Shown here piece by piece: positions 1 to 5,796 of a stretch of 7,418 nt of DNA. The stretch lies in assembly GCA_028292305.1 (NCBI GenBank), contig JAQGMQ010000084.1:1-7418 (forward strand). The letters are read 5' to 3'. Position 1 is the first letter of the stretch, and each line of letters begins with the position of its first letter. The position numbers and the translations under genes are program-made. The stretch is from Rhodoferax sp. (GTDB lineage: Bacteria; Pseudomonadota; Gammaproteobacteria; Burkholderiales; Burkholderiaceae_C). Under the pieces are notes generated by a model that was not told the origin of the DNA, ran no database searches, and saw nothing but the letters and a program-made list of their open reading frames with translations.

Positions 1-166
1 TGCTGACGCCAGCGATCTGCGCGGCAGCGGCAGCGGCGGCGCCGGCATTGGCACCGGCGATCAGCACATGCACCTCAGCGCCACACTGGGCGGCGGCGGT
101 CACGGTGTTCAGGGTCGCGCCCTTGACGGAGGCGTTGTCGTGTTCGGCAATTACGAGGGTCGTCAT
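1..166 (-). CDS. etfA: Electron transfer flavoprotein subunit alpha (partial, N-terminus only)
   Basis: This is the N-terminal 55 codons of the ETF alpha subunit; the gene runs off the left edge. The visible protein starts MTTLVIAEHDNASVKGATLN and continues through an AAQCG-EVHVLIAG segment and an alanine-rich stretch, which is the usual first strand-helix-strand of the EtfA alpha/beta domain. In the family, the alpha subunit carries the FAD (bound in its C-terminal domain, outside this window) and pairs with EtfB in the cytoplasm to pass electrons from acyl-CoA and other dehydrogenases to ETF:quinone oxidoreductase. The start is supported by an AAGGTGA Shine-Dalgarno-like sequence inside the end of etfB (about 173-179) and by the tight coupling: one base separates the etfB stop from this ATG. 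The short visible part limits detail, but its position behind etfB makes the call secure. Confidence 0.93.
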   Translation of the reverse strand, partial: MTTLVIAEHDNASVKGATLNTVTAAAQCGAEVHVLIAGANAGAAAAAAAQIAGVS

Positions 167-167
167 G

Positions 168-917
168 TCAGATCACCTTGGCTTCGGTTTTGAGTTTGGC
201 AACGAGGGTGGCAACGTCGGGCACCTTGATGCCGGCGCTGCGCTTCGGTGGCTCGCTGACCTTCAGGGTCTTCAGGCGCGGCGTCACGTCCACACCCAGG
301 TCTTCGGGCTTGAAGATCTCGAGCTGCTTCTTCTTGGCCTTCATGATGTTGGGCAGCGTGACATAACGCGGCTCGTTCAAGCGCAGGTCGGTGGTCACCA
401 CGGCCGGCAGGCTGAAGCTCAGCGTCTCCAGGCCGCCGTCGACTTCACGTGTCACGGTGGCCTTGCCGTCGGCAATCTCGACCTTGCTGGCAAATGTGGC
501 TTGCGGCAGGTCGGCCAGCGCGGCCAGCATCTGGCCGGTCTGGTTGCTGTCGTCGTCGATGGCTTGCTTGCCCAGGATCACCAGGCCGGGCTGTTCCTTG
601 TCGAACAGCGCCTTCAGCAGCTTGGCCACGGCCAGGGGCTGCAGTTCGACGGCGGTTTCGACCAGGATCGCACGGTCGGCGCCGATGGCCATCGCAGTGC
701 GCAGGGTTTCCTGGCACTGCGTGACGCCGCAGGACACGGCGATGACTTCGGTGGCGATGCCCTTTTCGCGCAGTCGCACGGCTTCTTCGACCGCGATCTC
801 GTCGAACGGGTTCATGCTCATCTTGACGTTGGCAATGTCCACGCCCGTGTTGTCGGACTTCACGCGGACTTTGACGTTGTAGTCAACCACGCGTTTTACA
901 GCTACCAGGACCTTCAT
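168..917 (-). CDS. etfB: Electron transfer flavoprotein subunit beta
   Basis: Complete 249-residue EtfB, the usual family length. EtfB binds a structural AMP and docks the ETF heterodimer onto partner dehydrogenases; the FAD shuttle itself is mostly on EtfA. Visible landmarks are the N-terminal strand MKVLVAVKRVVDYNVKVRVK, the NPFDEIAVEEAVRLREKG segment (36-53), GADRAILVET (79-88), the LVILGKQAIDDDSNQTGQM nucleotide-binding region (112-130), and the recognition loop around 176-198 (TDLRLNEPRY followed by LPNIMKAKKK). That loop closely matches the mammalian mitochondrial ETF beta loop as I recall it; Leu188 corresponds to the human leucine that inserts into the acyl-CoA dehydrogenase partner. 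This points to the housekeeping, beta-oxidation-type ETF, not the FixAB or bifurcating kind. The ATG has a GGAG at 927-930, 8-9 bases upstream. It is the first gene of the operon, directly followed by etfA. Confidence 0.97.
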   Translation of the reverse strand: MKVLVAVKRVVDYNVKVRVKSDNTGVDIANVKMSMNPFDEIAVEEAVRLREKGIATEVIAVSCGVTQCQETLRTAMAIGADRAILVETAVELQPLAVAKLLKALFDKEQPGLVILGKQAIDDDSNQTGQMLAALADLPQATFASKVEIADGKATVTREVDGGLETLSFSLPAVVTTDLRLNEPRYVTLPNIMKAKKKQLEIFKPEDLGVDVTPRLKTLKVSEPPKRSAGIKVPDVATLVAKLKTEAKVI

Positions 918-1059
918 GACTTTGGCTCCACAGAGTTATTGAATCGGAGAGAGATGTACCACGACGGATTCTATGCGGCGGCTCCCGTGGCGCCGGGCTC
1001 GGCCGTACGGCGCGCGGCCTGCGCGATCATTAAAAAGAACGGTCGTGCTATTTGTGTGG

Positions 1060-1091
1060 ATTATAGAGAGGCGCCGAAGTTTGCCTGTCAC
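1060..1091 (-). promoter_or_regulatory. Putative sigma70-type promoter for etfBA
   Basis: On the minus strand there is a perfect TATAAT at 1060-1065 in an otherwise GC-rich gap, facing etfB. A -35 candidate, GTGACA (1086-1091), lies upstream but with a 20-bp spacer, longer than the optimal 17. At 17-bp spacing only a poor hexamer (ACAGGC) is found. If the -10 is used, transcription would begin near 1053 and leave a 5' leader of about 135 bases before the etfB ATG. The -10 is seen directly; promoter activity is inferred. Confidence 0.5.
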
Positions 1092-1214
1092 GTCTGCAAA
1101 GTCCGTTGCGCGCGCAGGGGCGCACGTTACGCCTGCCTGGGTCAGTCCATCGATTTCCACAGCCGATGGCATGCGCGTCGGTGAAAATCGCGGCACACAC
1201 GATGTTCATGGCCA

Positions 1215-1228
1215 TGGAGTTGTCTCCA
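1215..1228 (+). promoter_or_regulatory. Small hairpin covering the only Shine-Dalgarno-like site upstream of the membrane-protein gene
   Basis: TGGAG (1215-1219) and CTCCA (1224-1228) form a 5-bp stem with a TTGT loop. The GGAG inside the first arm is the only ribosome-binding-like sequence near ATG 1233. In RNA the stem would hide it. This is directly visible as a short inverted repeat; any regulatory meaning is inference, and a 5-bp stem can arise by chance. Confidence 0.25.
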
Positions 1229-1232
1229 AGCC

Positions 1233-2681
1233 ATGCCCGTACAGCCGGCGCACAACCGACATTTTTTCACCAAGCAAATGAAACCAATGCAAGCCGTTGA
1301 ACCTGTAGATAGCCCAGACACCCACCGTTCGCTCGAGACGAAGATCTTCGCCGCGGTCTCATGGCTGTTCGTCATTGCGTTGGCGATCGCCGCGGCGCGG
1401 TTTCTGCGCACCGAAAACTTTGCCGACGATGTCGCCTACATCGCACAGAGCAGGAACGTCGGGGCCTGGGATTCGTCCGTGCAGTCGTACCAGGGCTGGT
1501 CGGGGCGGTTTGCCATCAACTACCTTTTGTTCAGCGCGATCGTTGCCACCTGGGCCTGGAAATCCGCCATCGTTGCCAGCCTGTTGCTGCTCGGTGTCAG
1601 CATGGCGCGCATCGGCGTCGGCAAGGCCTTGCCCTGGGTCAACGGCAGCGCACTGGCTCTGGCCGCCCTGGTCTGCCTGACCGACCGGCGTGTGCAATTC
1701 GAAAGTATGTGGTGGGTGACGGGCAGCTTCAACTACCTGGTGCCGGTGGCCTTGGGTTTGTTCGCGGCCAGTGTGCTCCTGCATGCGCAGGACGCGGGTC
1801 CCCTGCAGGGTGCGTGCGGGCTCGTCGCCGCGGCTGTTGCGGCCTACCAGGAGCAGATGGCCGTCAGCCTGGTGCTGACCGCCCTGGTCCTGCTGGCCTG
1901 GCAGACCTGGCATCGCCCCGGGTTGCCCGACGCGCCCGGTCAGGCCGCCGAAGGCACGCTCTTCGCCAAGCTGTTTGCGCTGTTGGTCGTCATCAACACG
2001 GCCATCCAGTTGCTGGCGCCGGGCAACAAGGTTCGCCTGGCCAAGGAGACAGAGACATGGTTCCCAAGCTTCGCCCACCTGAGCGTGCCGCACAAGTTGG
2101 TGCTGGGCCTGGAACGGCTGGTGGCGCACCTCGTGACGGCCGATACCCGGGTGTTCCATGTGTTGTTCCTGGTCACGGCGATCATCGTGTGGCAGCGCCG
2201 TAAAGCCTGGGGCTGGGCCGCGTGGTCCGCGCTGGCGGTTCTGTTGTCTCATGGGCTGTTCACGCTGCTGCGCCAGAAGGCATTCGGATTTCGCCCGCCG
2301 TACCCGGCCTCCACCGTACCCAGTCTGGCGACGGGTCTCGAGATTTCATGGTTTGCCGATTTCTGGGTCTTGCTCGTGATCGGCGTGATGGTGGTGGTCC
2401 GCCTGGCCATCGCCACGGCGCCCCGCGAGAGATGGCTGGCCGCCCTGCCCTGGGTTCTCGCGGTCGGGTCGGTGGTGATGGTCGGGCTGTCGCCCACCAT
2501 CTACGCCTCCAGCTGGCGCATCCTGTATGTGGCGGACGTGCTGCTCGTCATCGCCCTGCTCGACCTGTTGCGCAAGTCGGGTTGGCTGGCAGGACGGGCC
2601 GGCATGTTGATCACGGTGGCCACCATCGCCGCTGCCACGTTGCGGGTGGCCTCGCACGGTTCCTCGTTCTTCATGCGTTGA
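1233..2681 (+). CDS. Multi-pass membrane protein, DUF6056 / GT-C glycosyltransferase-like
   Basis: A 482-residue integral membrane protein with about 10-12 hydrophobic segments, the first at about 38-57, then roughly 94-122, 135-150, 166-184, 193-220, 243-262, 304-346, 372-393, 404-420, 431-445 and 455-471. Conserved-looking polar motifs sit between them: FADD (63-66) after the first membrane segment, SGR (90-92), WWVTGSFNYLVP (160-171), YQEQM (205-209), LLAPGNKVR (260-268) and SPTIYASSWR (420-429). An acidic pair after TM1, a W-x-x-GS-x-NY-x-x-P motif and an APGN-x-x-R motif fit my memory of DUF6056, a family related in topology to GtrII/GT-C membrane glycosyltransferases; the substrate is unknown. 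The start is uncertain: ATG 1233 has a GGAG 13 bases upstream, while in-frame ATGs at 1278 and 1287 also precede TM1 and have no clear Shine-Dalgarno. The gene stands alone, divergent from etfB and convergent with the deacetylase gene, and may be a lineage-specific insert. Confidence 0.72.
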   Translation: MPVQPAHNRHFFTKQMKPMQAVEPVDSPDTHRSLETKIFAAVSWLFVIALAIAAARFLRTENFADDVAYIAQSRNVGAWDSSVQSYQGWSGRFAINYLLFSAIVATWAWKSAIVASLLLLGVSMARIGVGKALPWVNGSALALAALVCLTDRRVQFESMWWVTGSFNYLVPVALGLFAASVLLHAQDAGPLQGACGLVAAAVAAYQEQMAVSLVLTALVLLAWQTWHRPGLPDAPGQAAEGTLFAKLFALLVVINTAIQLLAPGNKVRLAKETETWFPSFAHLSVPHKLVLGLERLVAHLVTADTRVFHVLFLVTAIIVWQRRKAWGWAAWSALAVLLSHGLFTLLRQKAFGFRPPYPASTVPSLATGLEISWFADFWVLLVIGVMVVVRLAIATAPRERWLAALPWVLAVGSVVMVGLSPTIYASSWRILYVADVLLVIALLDLLRKSGWLAGRAGMLITVATIAAATLRVASHGSSFFMR

Positions 2682-2700
2682 CGCCGTGACACTTGCCAGC

Positions 2701-2719
2701 GACGCCACGCCAGGGCGTC
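2701..2719. terminator. Weak candidate terminator hairpin between convergent genes
   Basis: GACGCC (2701-2706) and GGCGTC (2714-2719) form a perfect 6-bp stem with a 7-base loop, placed 19 bases past the stop of the membrane-protein gene and 24 bases past the end of the convergent deacetylase gene. There is no T-run on either strand, so it is not a textbook intrinsic terminator. Its place in the only convergent gap of the window is the main support. Confidence 0.3.
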
Positions 2720-2743
2720 ATGAGAAGGCCCCCGCCTGGCCGC

Positions 2744-3694
2744 TCAAAGATCGGCCAGCACCCGCACATGGGCTTCCACGCTGCGGCCCAGCGCGCTGAG
2801 GTTGTAGCCGCCTTCCAGACAGCTGACGATGCGGCCCTTGGCGTGCCGCTTGGCCACTTCCTTGATGCGCCAGGTGATCCAGGTGTAGTCCTGTTCGACC
2901 AGGCCCATCTGGCCCAGGTCGTCTTCGCGGTGGGCGTCGAAGCCGGCGCTGATGAAGATCATCTCGGGCTCGAACTCCTCCAGGCGCGGCATCCACATCA
3001 TCTCGACGATCTCGCGCACCTCCATGCCGCGGGTATAGGCTGGCACCGGCACGTTGACCAGGTTGGCCGCATCGGAATGCGCGCCCTCCGGATAGAAAGG
3101 ATGCTGGAAAAAGCTGACCATCAGGATGCGGTCGTCACCGGCCACGATGTCTTCCGTGCCGTTGCCGTGGTGCACGTCGAAGTCGACGATGGCCACGCGT
3201 TTGAGGCCGTGCCGTTCCAGCGCGTACCTGGCGGCCACGGCCACGTTGTTGAAGAAGCAGAAGCCCATCGCGTGGTCATGGCAGGCGTGGTGGCCCGGCG
3301 GGCGCACGGCGCAGAACGCGTTCTCCAACTCGCCGGCGATGACCGCATCGGTGGCGGCCAGGGCGGCACCGGCAGCGTGCAGCGCGGCATCCCAGGTGTG
3401 GACATTGAGCGCGGTGTCCGGGTCGACCTGCGCGTAACACGGGCCGCCGGCTTCGATCTCTTCCTTCAGGCCGTCGGTCAGCCCGCGCAGTGCGGCGATG
3501 TGGTTGCGGGTGTGTGCCAGTTCCAGGTCGGCCAACGGGGCGCAGGGCGCGTCGCGCCGCTCCAGCGCATCGCCCACGCCGGTGATCAGCAGGCGGTCTT
3601 CGATGGCGTCGAGCCGCCCCGGGCATTCGGGGTGGCCCGGGCCCATCTCATGCTGGCGACACAACGGGCTGGTGAAGTATCCGGTTTTATTCAT
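2744..3694 (-). CDS. Histone deacetylase / acetylpolyamine amidohydrolase family protein
   Basis: A complete 316-residue zinc-dependent deacetylase, a typical length for bacterial members. The family removes acetyl groups from acetyl-lysine or acetylpolyamines; the true substrate here is not shown. Numbering from the chosen start: EMGPGHPECPGRL (16-28), RPPGHH (131-136) with the catalytic histidine pair H135/H136, GFCFFNN (144-150), FDVHHGNGT (172-180) with zinc ligands D173 and H175, SAGFDAH (249-255) with the third ligand D253, and LEGGYN (293-298) with the catalytic Tyr297. All key residues are intact and no signal peptide is seen, so it is a cytoplasmic, probably active enzyme. The motif pattern (HHGNGT, LEGGYN) fits class II-like HDAC / HdaH-type enzymes. 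The frame is open to a farther ATG at 3754, but that would overlap the divergent moxR start; homologous sequence begins around MNKTGYF, so 3694 is preferred, with 3706 possible. Confidence 0.95.
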   Translation of the reverse strand: MNKTGYFTSPLCRQHEMGPGHPECPGRLDAIEDRLLITGVGDALERRDAPCAPLADLELAHTRNHIAALRGLTDGLKEEIEAGGPCYAQVDPDTALNVHTWDAALHAAGAALAATDAVIAGELENAFCAVRPPGHHACHDHAMGFCFFNNVAVAARYALERHGLKRVAIVDFDVHHGNGTEDIVAGDDRILMVSFFQHPFYPEGAHSDAANLVNVPVPAYTRGMEVREIVEMMWMPRLEEFEPEMIFISAGFDAHREDDLGQMGLVEQDYTWITWRIKEVAKRHAKGRIVSCLEGGYNLSALGRSVEAHVRVLADL

Positions 3695-3713
3695 GGTCCC
3701 GGTCATGGCTGGT

Positions 3714-3757
3714 AATTTGGGGTAACGTCGTGCCATGCTTGTTGCACAGCCCAAATT
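3714..3757. repeat. 8-bp inverted repeat centred on the moxR start codon
   Basis: AATTTGGG (3714-3721) and CCCAAATT (3750-3757) are exact reverse complements separated by 28 bases. The dyad axis (3735.5) falls on the CATG that contains the moxR ATG. The arms are AT-rich words in a GC-rich region and sit between the divergent deacetylase and moxR starts. It could be an operator-like site or a stem enclosing the moxR start; the right arm is also moxR codons 6-8 (Pro-Lys-Leu), so coincidence is possible. Confidence 0.35.
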
Positions 3758-4658
3758 GAAGTCTCTCCTGAATCAGCTTAACACGGTGATTGTGGGCAAA
3801 TCAGCCCAGGTCCAGGACTGCGTCGCCTGCCTGCTCGCGGGCGGCCACCTGTTGATCGAAGACGTGCCCGGCGTGGGCAAGACCACGCTGGCCCACGCTC
3901 TCGCACGTACCTTCGGCCTGCAGTTTTCGCGGGTGCAGTTCACGGCCGATCTGATGCCCAGCGACCTGTCCGGCGTCTCGGTTTACGAGCGCGGCCGTGA
4001 GGCCTTCGTGTTCCACCCCGGCCCGGTGTTCGCGCAGATTCTGCTGGCCGACGAAATCAACCGCGCCAGCCCCAAGACCCAGAGCGCACTGCTCGAAGCC
4101 ATGGAAGAAAAACAGGTCACCGTGGAAGGGGCGACCCGCCCGCTGCCGACGCCGTTTTTCGTGATCGCCACGCAGAACCCGATGGACCAGCTCGGCACCT
4201 TCGCGCTGCCTGAATCGCAGCTCGATCGTTTCCTGATGCGCATCTCGCTCGGCTACCCCGACCGCGCGGCCGAACGGGTGCTGCTCGGCGGGCAGGACCC
4301 GCGTGAACGCGCCAACACGCTCGACAGCCTGCTCACGCCGCACGAGCTGCAGCAACTGCAGCAGCAGGTGCTGCAGATCCACGTGTCCGACCCCTTGCTC
4401 GACTATGTGCAGGACCTGGTCGCCGCCACGCGCTCGGGCCGCTGGTTCCTGCAGGGCCTGAGCCCGCGCGCCGGCATCGCCATCGTGCGGGCCGCCAAGG
4501 CGCAGGCGCTGCTCAGCGGCCGCGACTACGTGGCGCCCGACGACGTGCAGGCCATCCTGCCGCAGACGGCCGCGCACCGCCTGGTGCCGGTGGGCGACGC
4601 CGGCCGCGGGGCGGTGGAACAGGTGCGCGCGATGATCGACGCCGTGCCGCTTTCCTGA
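3735..4658 (+). CDS. MoxR-family AAA+ ATPase
   Basis: A complete 307-residue MoxR-type AAA+ ATPase, the usual size. The family is thought to use ATP hydrolysis in chaperone-like remodelling of partner proteins in the cytoplasm. Visible motifs in order: Walker A EDVPGVGKTT (42-51, Lys49), the FTADLMPSDLSG region (69-80), HPGPVFAQILLADEINRA (94-111) with Walker B Asp106-Glu107, SALLEAMEE (117-125), sensor 1 in ATQNPMDQLGTFALPESQLDRF (145-166, Asn148), and a sensor 2-like SPRAGIAIVRAAKAQAL (243-259) in the lid domain. No membrane segment is present. It heads a plus-strand operon with the DUF58 and transglutaminase genes, the usual partners of this MoxR subgroup. The start is the first ATG; only GGGG (3719-3722), 12 bases upstream, resembles a ribosome-binding site. 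The start lies about 40 bp from the divergent deacetylase start, so its promoter probably reaches into that gene. Confidence 0.95.
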   Translation: MLVAQPKLKSLLNQLNTVIVGKSAQVQDCVACLLAGGHLLIEDVPGVGKTTLAHALARTFGLQFSRVQFTADLMPSDLSGVSVYERGREAFVFHPGPVFAQILLADEINRASPKTQSALLEAMEEKQVTVEGATRPLPTPFFVIATQNPMDQLGTFALPESQLDRFLMRISLGYPDRAAERVLLGGQDPRERANTLDSLLTPHELQQLQQQVLQIHVSDPLLDYVQDLVAATRSGRWFLQGLSPRAGIAIVRAAKAQALLSGRDYVAPDDVQAILPQTAAHRLVPVGDAGRGAVEQVRAMIDAVPLS

Positions 4659-4683
4659 ACCACCGCCGCCTTGTCCGCAGACG

Positions 4684-4767
4684 ATGACTTCCAGCCGCTT
4701 GTTGCCGCCACGTTGCGCCCCGGGCGGCCCGCTGCCGGCGAGCAGGCCCACCCCCAACGATGCCTGA
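4684..4767 (+). other. Possible 27-codon leader ORF overlapping the DUF58 start (speculative)
   Basis: In the 101-base gap after moxR, an ATG at 4684 opens a 27-codon ORF beginning MTSSRLLPPRCAPGG and ending in TGA at 4765-4767, between the two candidate DUF58 start codons (4760 and 4772). It has no Shine-Dalgarno sequence and no recognised family. Its stop position would allow translational coupling to the DUF58 gene, which also lacks a ribosome-binding site. A chance ORF is the more likely explanation. Confidence 0.15.
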
Positions 4768-5788
4768 CGCCATGGCAACCGCCACCGTTTTCGCCCGCCT
4801 GAACCCACTGACAGTGGCGCGCGCCCGCTTCCAGCGCTGGTGGCAGGCCCGCCTGCCGCTGGCCGACACGCTGCGCCTGACGCAACGCAACGTCTACATC
4901 GTGCCCACCGTGCCGGGTTGGATGATGGCCGCCACGCTGCTGGTGCTGCTGGTGTCGAGCATCAACTACCAGCTCAACCTGGGCTACCTGCTGACGTTTC
5001 TGCTGGCCGGCTGCGCGGCGGTCAGCATGCACGTGGCCCACGCCACCTTGCGCGGCATCGATCTGAAACTGGCCGCCCCCGATGCGCAGTTCGCCGGCGC
5101 CAATGCCGTCATCACGGTGCAACTCAGCAGCGAACGCAAAAGCCCGCGGCGCGGCATCGGCGTGGCCCTGCTCGACCCCGATGCCAAGGCCGCCACCGGC
5201 ACCGACCACTGGACCTGGACCGACGTGCCCGCGCTCGGCAGCTGCACTGTGCATGTGGCCTTCGCGCCGACCACGCGCGGCCTGCACCGCGTGCCGCCGT
5301 TGAAGGCCGAGACACGCTTTCCGCTCGGCACTTTTCGTGTGTGGTGTTATTGGCGGCCGGCGGCCCAGGTGATGGTCTACCCGAAGCCCGAAGCCCATCC
5401 ACCGCCCCTGCCGCAGGGCGAACCGCGTTCGGGCGCGGGCACCACCGCCCACGCCACGGCCGGCGGCGAGTTCGACGGCGTGCGTGCCTACCGCCGCGGC
5501 GATCCGCTGAAGCTGGTGGTCTGGAAGAAGTTTGCCAAGGCCGACGAACTGGTCAGCCGCGACAGCCCGCAGGCGCAGCAACACGCCTTGTGGCTCGACC
5601 TGGCCCAGGCCGGTGCAGTCTCGGGTGCCGGCGGGCTCGAACTGCGGCTGTCGCGCCTGTGCGCCTGGGTGCTGCAGGCCGAGCAGCTCGGGCTCGACTT
5701 CGGCCTGCGCCTGCCTTCCGGCGAGATCCGCCCGGGCGGTGGCCCGGCCCACCAGCGGCGTTGCCTGGAGGCCCTGGCGCTGTGCTGA
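4760..5788 (+). CDS. DUF58 domain-containing membrane protein
   Basis: A complete 342-residue DUF58 protein. The N-terminus has a short cytoplasmic part rich in Arg and Trp, then two close membrane segments (about 52-69 and 74-95), followed by a beta-rich region (about 100-210) and the DUF58 signature GGEFDGVRAYRRGDPLKLVVWKKFA (235-259), in which the EFDG-x-R-x-Y-x-x-GD and W-K residues are all present. The C-terminal helix region contains LRLSRLCAWVLQAEQLGLDFGLRLPSGEI, also typical. DUF58 proteins are regular partners of MoxR ATPases and are assumed to form part of a membrane-associated complex; the biochemical role is unknown. ATG 4760 is chosen, with ATG 4772 (residue 5) equally possible; upstream the frame closes with TGA at 4685 and offers no ATG, GTG or TTG. 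Neither start has a Shine-Dalgarno sequence. The 101-base gap to moxR is wider than usual in such operons. Confidence 0.92.
   Translation: MPDAMATATVFARLNPLTVARARFQRWWQARLPLADTLRLTQRNVYIVPTVPGWMMAATLLVLLVSSINYQLNLGYLLTFLLAGCAAVSMHVAHATLRGIDLKLAAPDAQFAGANAVITVQLSSERKSPRRGIGVALLDPDAKAATGTDHWTWTDVPALGSCTVHVAFAPTTRGLHRVPPLKAETRFPLGTFRVWCYWRPAAQVMVYPKPEAHPPPLPQGEPRSGAGTTAHATAGGEFDGVRAYRRGDPLKLVVWKKFAKADELVSRDSPQAQQHALWLDLAQAGAVSGAGGLELRLSRLCAWVLQAEQLGLDFGLRLPSGEIRPGGGPAHQRRCLEALALC
5767..5771 (+). promoter_or_regulatory. GGAGG ribosome-binding site bearing on the tgpA start
   Basis: GGAGG lies inside the end of the DUF58 gene. It is 10 bases upstream of an in-frame GTG at 5782, which overlaps the DUF58 stop, and 25 bases upstream of the ATG at 5797. 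Spacing favours the GTG start and stop-start coupling; the motif could also be an ordinary part of the DUF58 coding sequence (Leu-Glu-Ala codons). Confidence 0.4.
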
Positions 5789-5796
5789 CCAGGCCC

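Larger units (their letters stand above)
918..1232. other. Intergenic region between divergent etfBA and the membrane-protein gene
   Basis: These 315 bases hold no convincing gene. Short ORFs on both strands here start without ribosome-binding sites and encode Arg/Ala-rich sequences with no recognisable family. The region carries the TATAAT box for etfBA, an AT-richer patch around 1029-1067 unlike the flanking DNA, a perfect 10-bp palindrome GCCGTACGGC at 1002-1011 that would lie in the etfB leader RNA, and a second perfect palindrome CATGGCCATG at 1207-1216 just upstream of the plus-strand gene. I could not identify a clear plus-strand promoter. Confidence 0.6.

Noticed and set aside
1..60. 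GCC-rich repetitive stretch that looks like a simple repeat
   Set aside because: It encodes the alanine-rich part of EtfA in frame; it is codon usage, not a separate repeat element.
48..1184. A 378-residue plus-strand open frame across etfB and the following gap
   Set aside because: It is antisense to etfA/etfB, lacks a ribosome-binding site and recognisable domains.
936..1196. An 86-residue minus-strand ORF in the etfB upstream gap
   Set aside because: It would overlap the etfB promoter (TATAAT at 1060-1065), has no Shine-Dalgarno sequence and no recognisable family.
2693..3715. A 340-residue plus-strand open frame opposite the deacetylase
   Set aside because: The minus strand has all catalytic motifs of the HDAC family; the plus-strand frame has none and is the GC-skew shadow.
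3694..3754. Upstream extension of the deacetylase to an ATG at 3754
   Set aside because: It would overlap the divergent moxR start by 20 bases, and the added residues are not like the family, whose members begin near the TGYF segment.
4321..4380. CTGCAG-rich repetitive stretch in moxR
   Set aside because: It encodes a Leu/Gln-rich helix of the MoxR lid-proximal region in frame and does not disturb the gene.
4526..5752. A 408-residue minus-strand open frame opposite the DUF58 gene
   Set aside because: Composition is Ala/Gly/Arg/Gln/His-rich without motifs, and it lies opposite a gene with the clear DUF58 signature.
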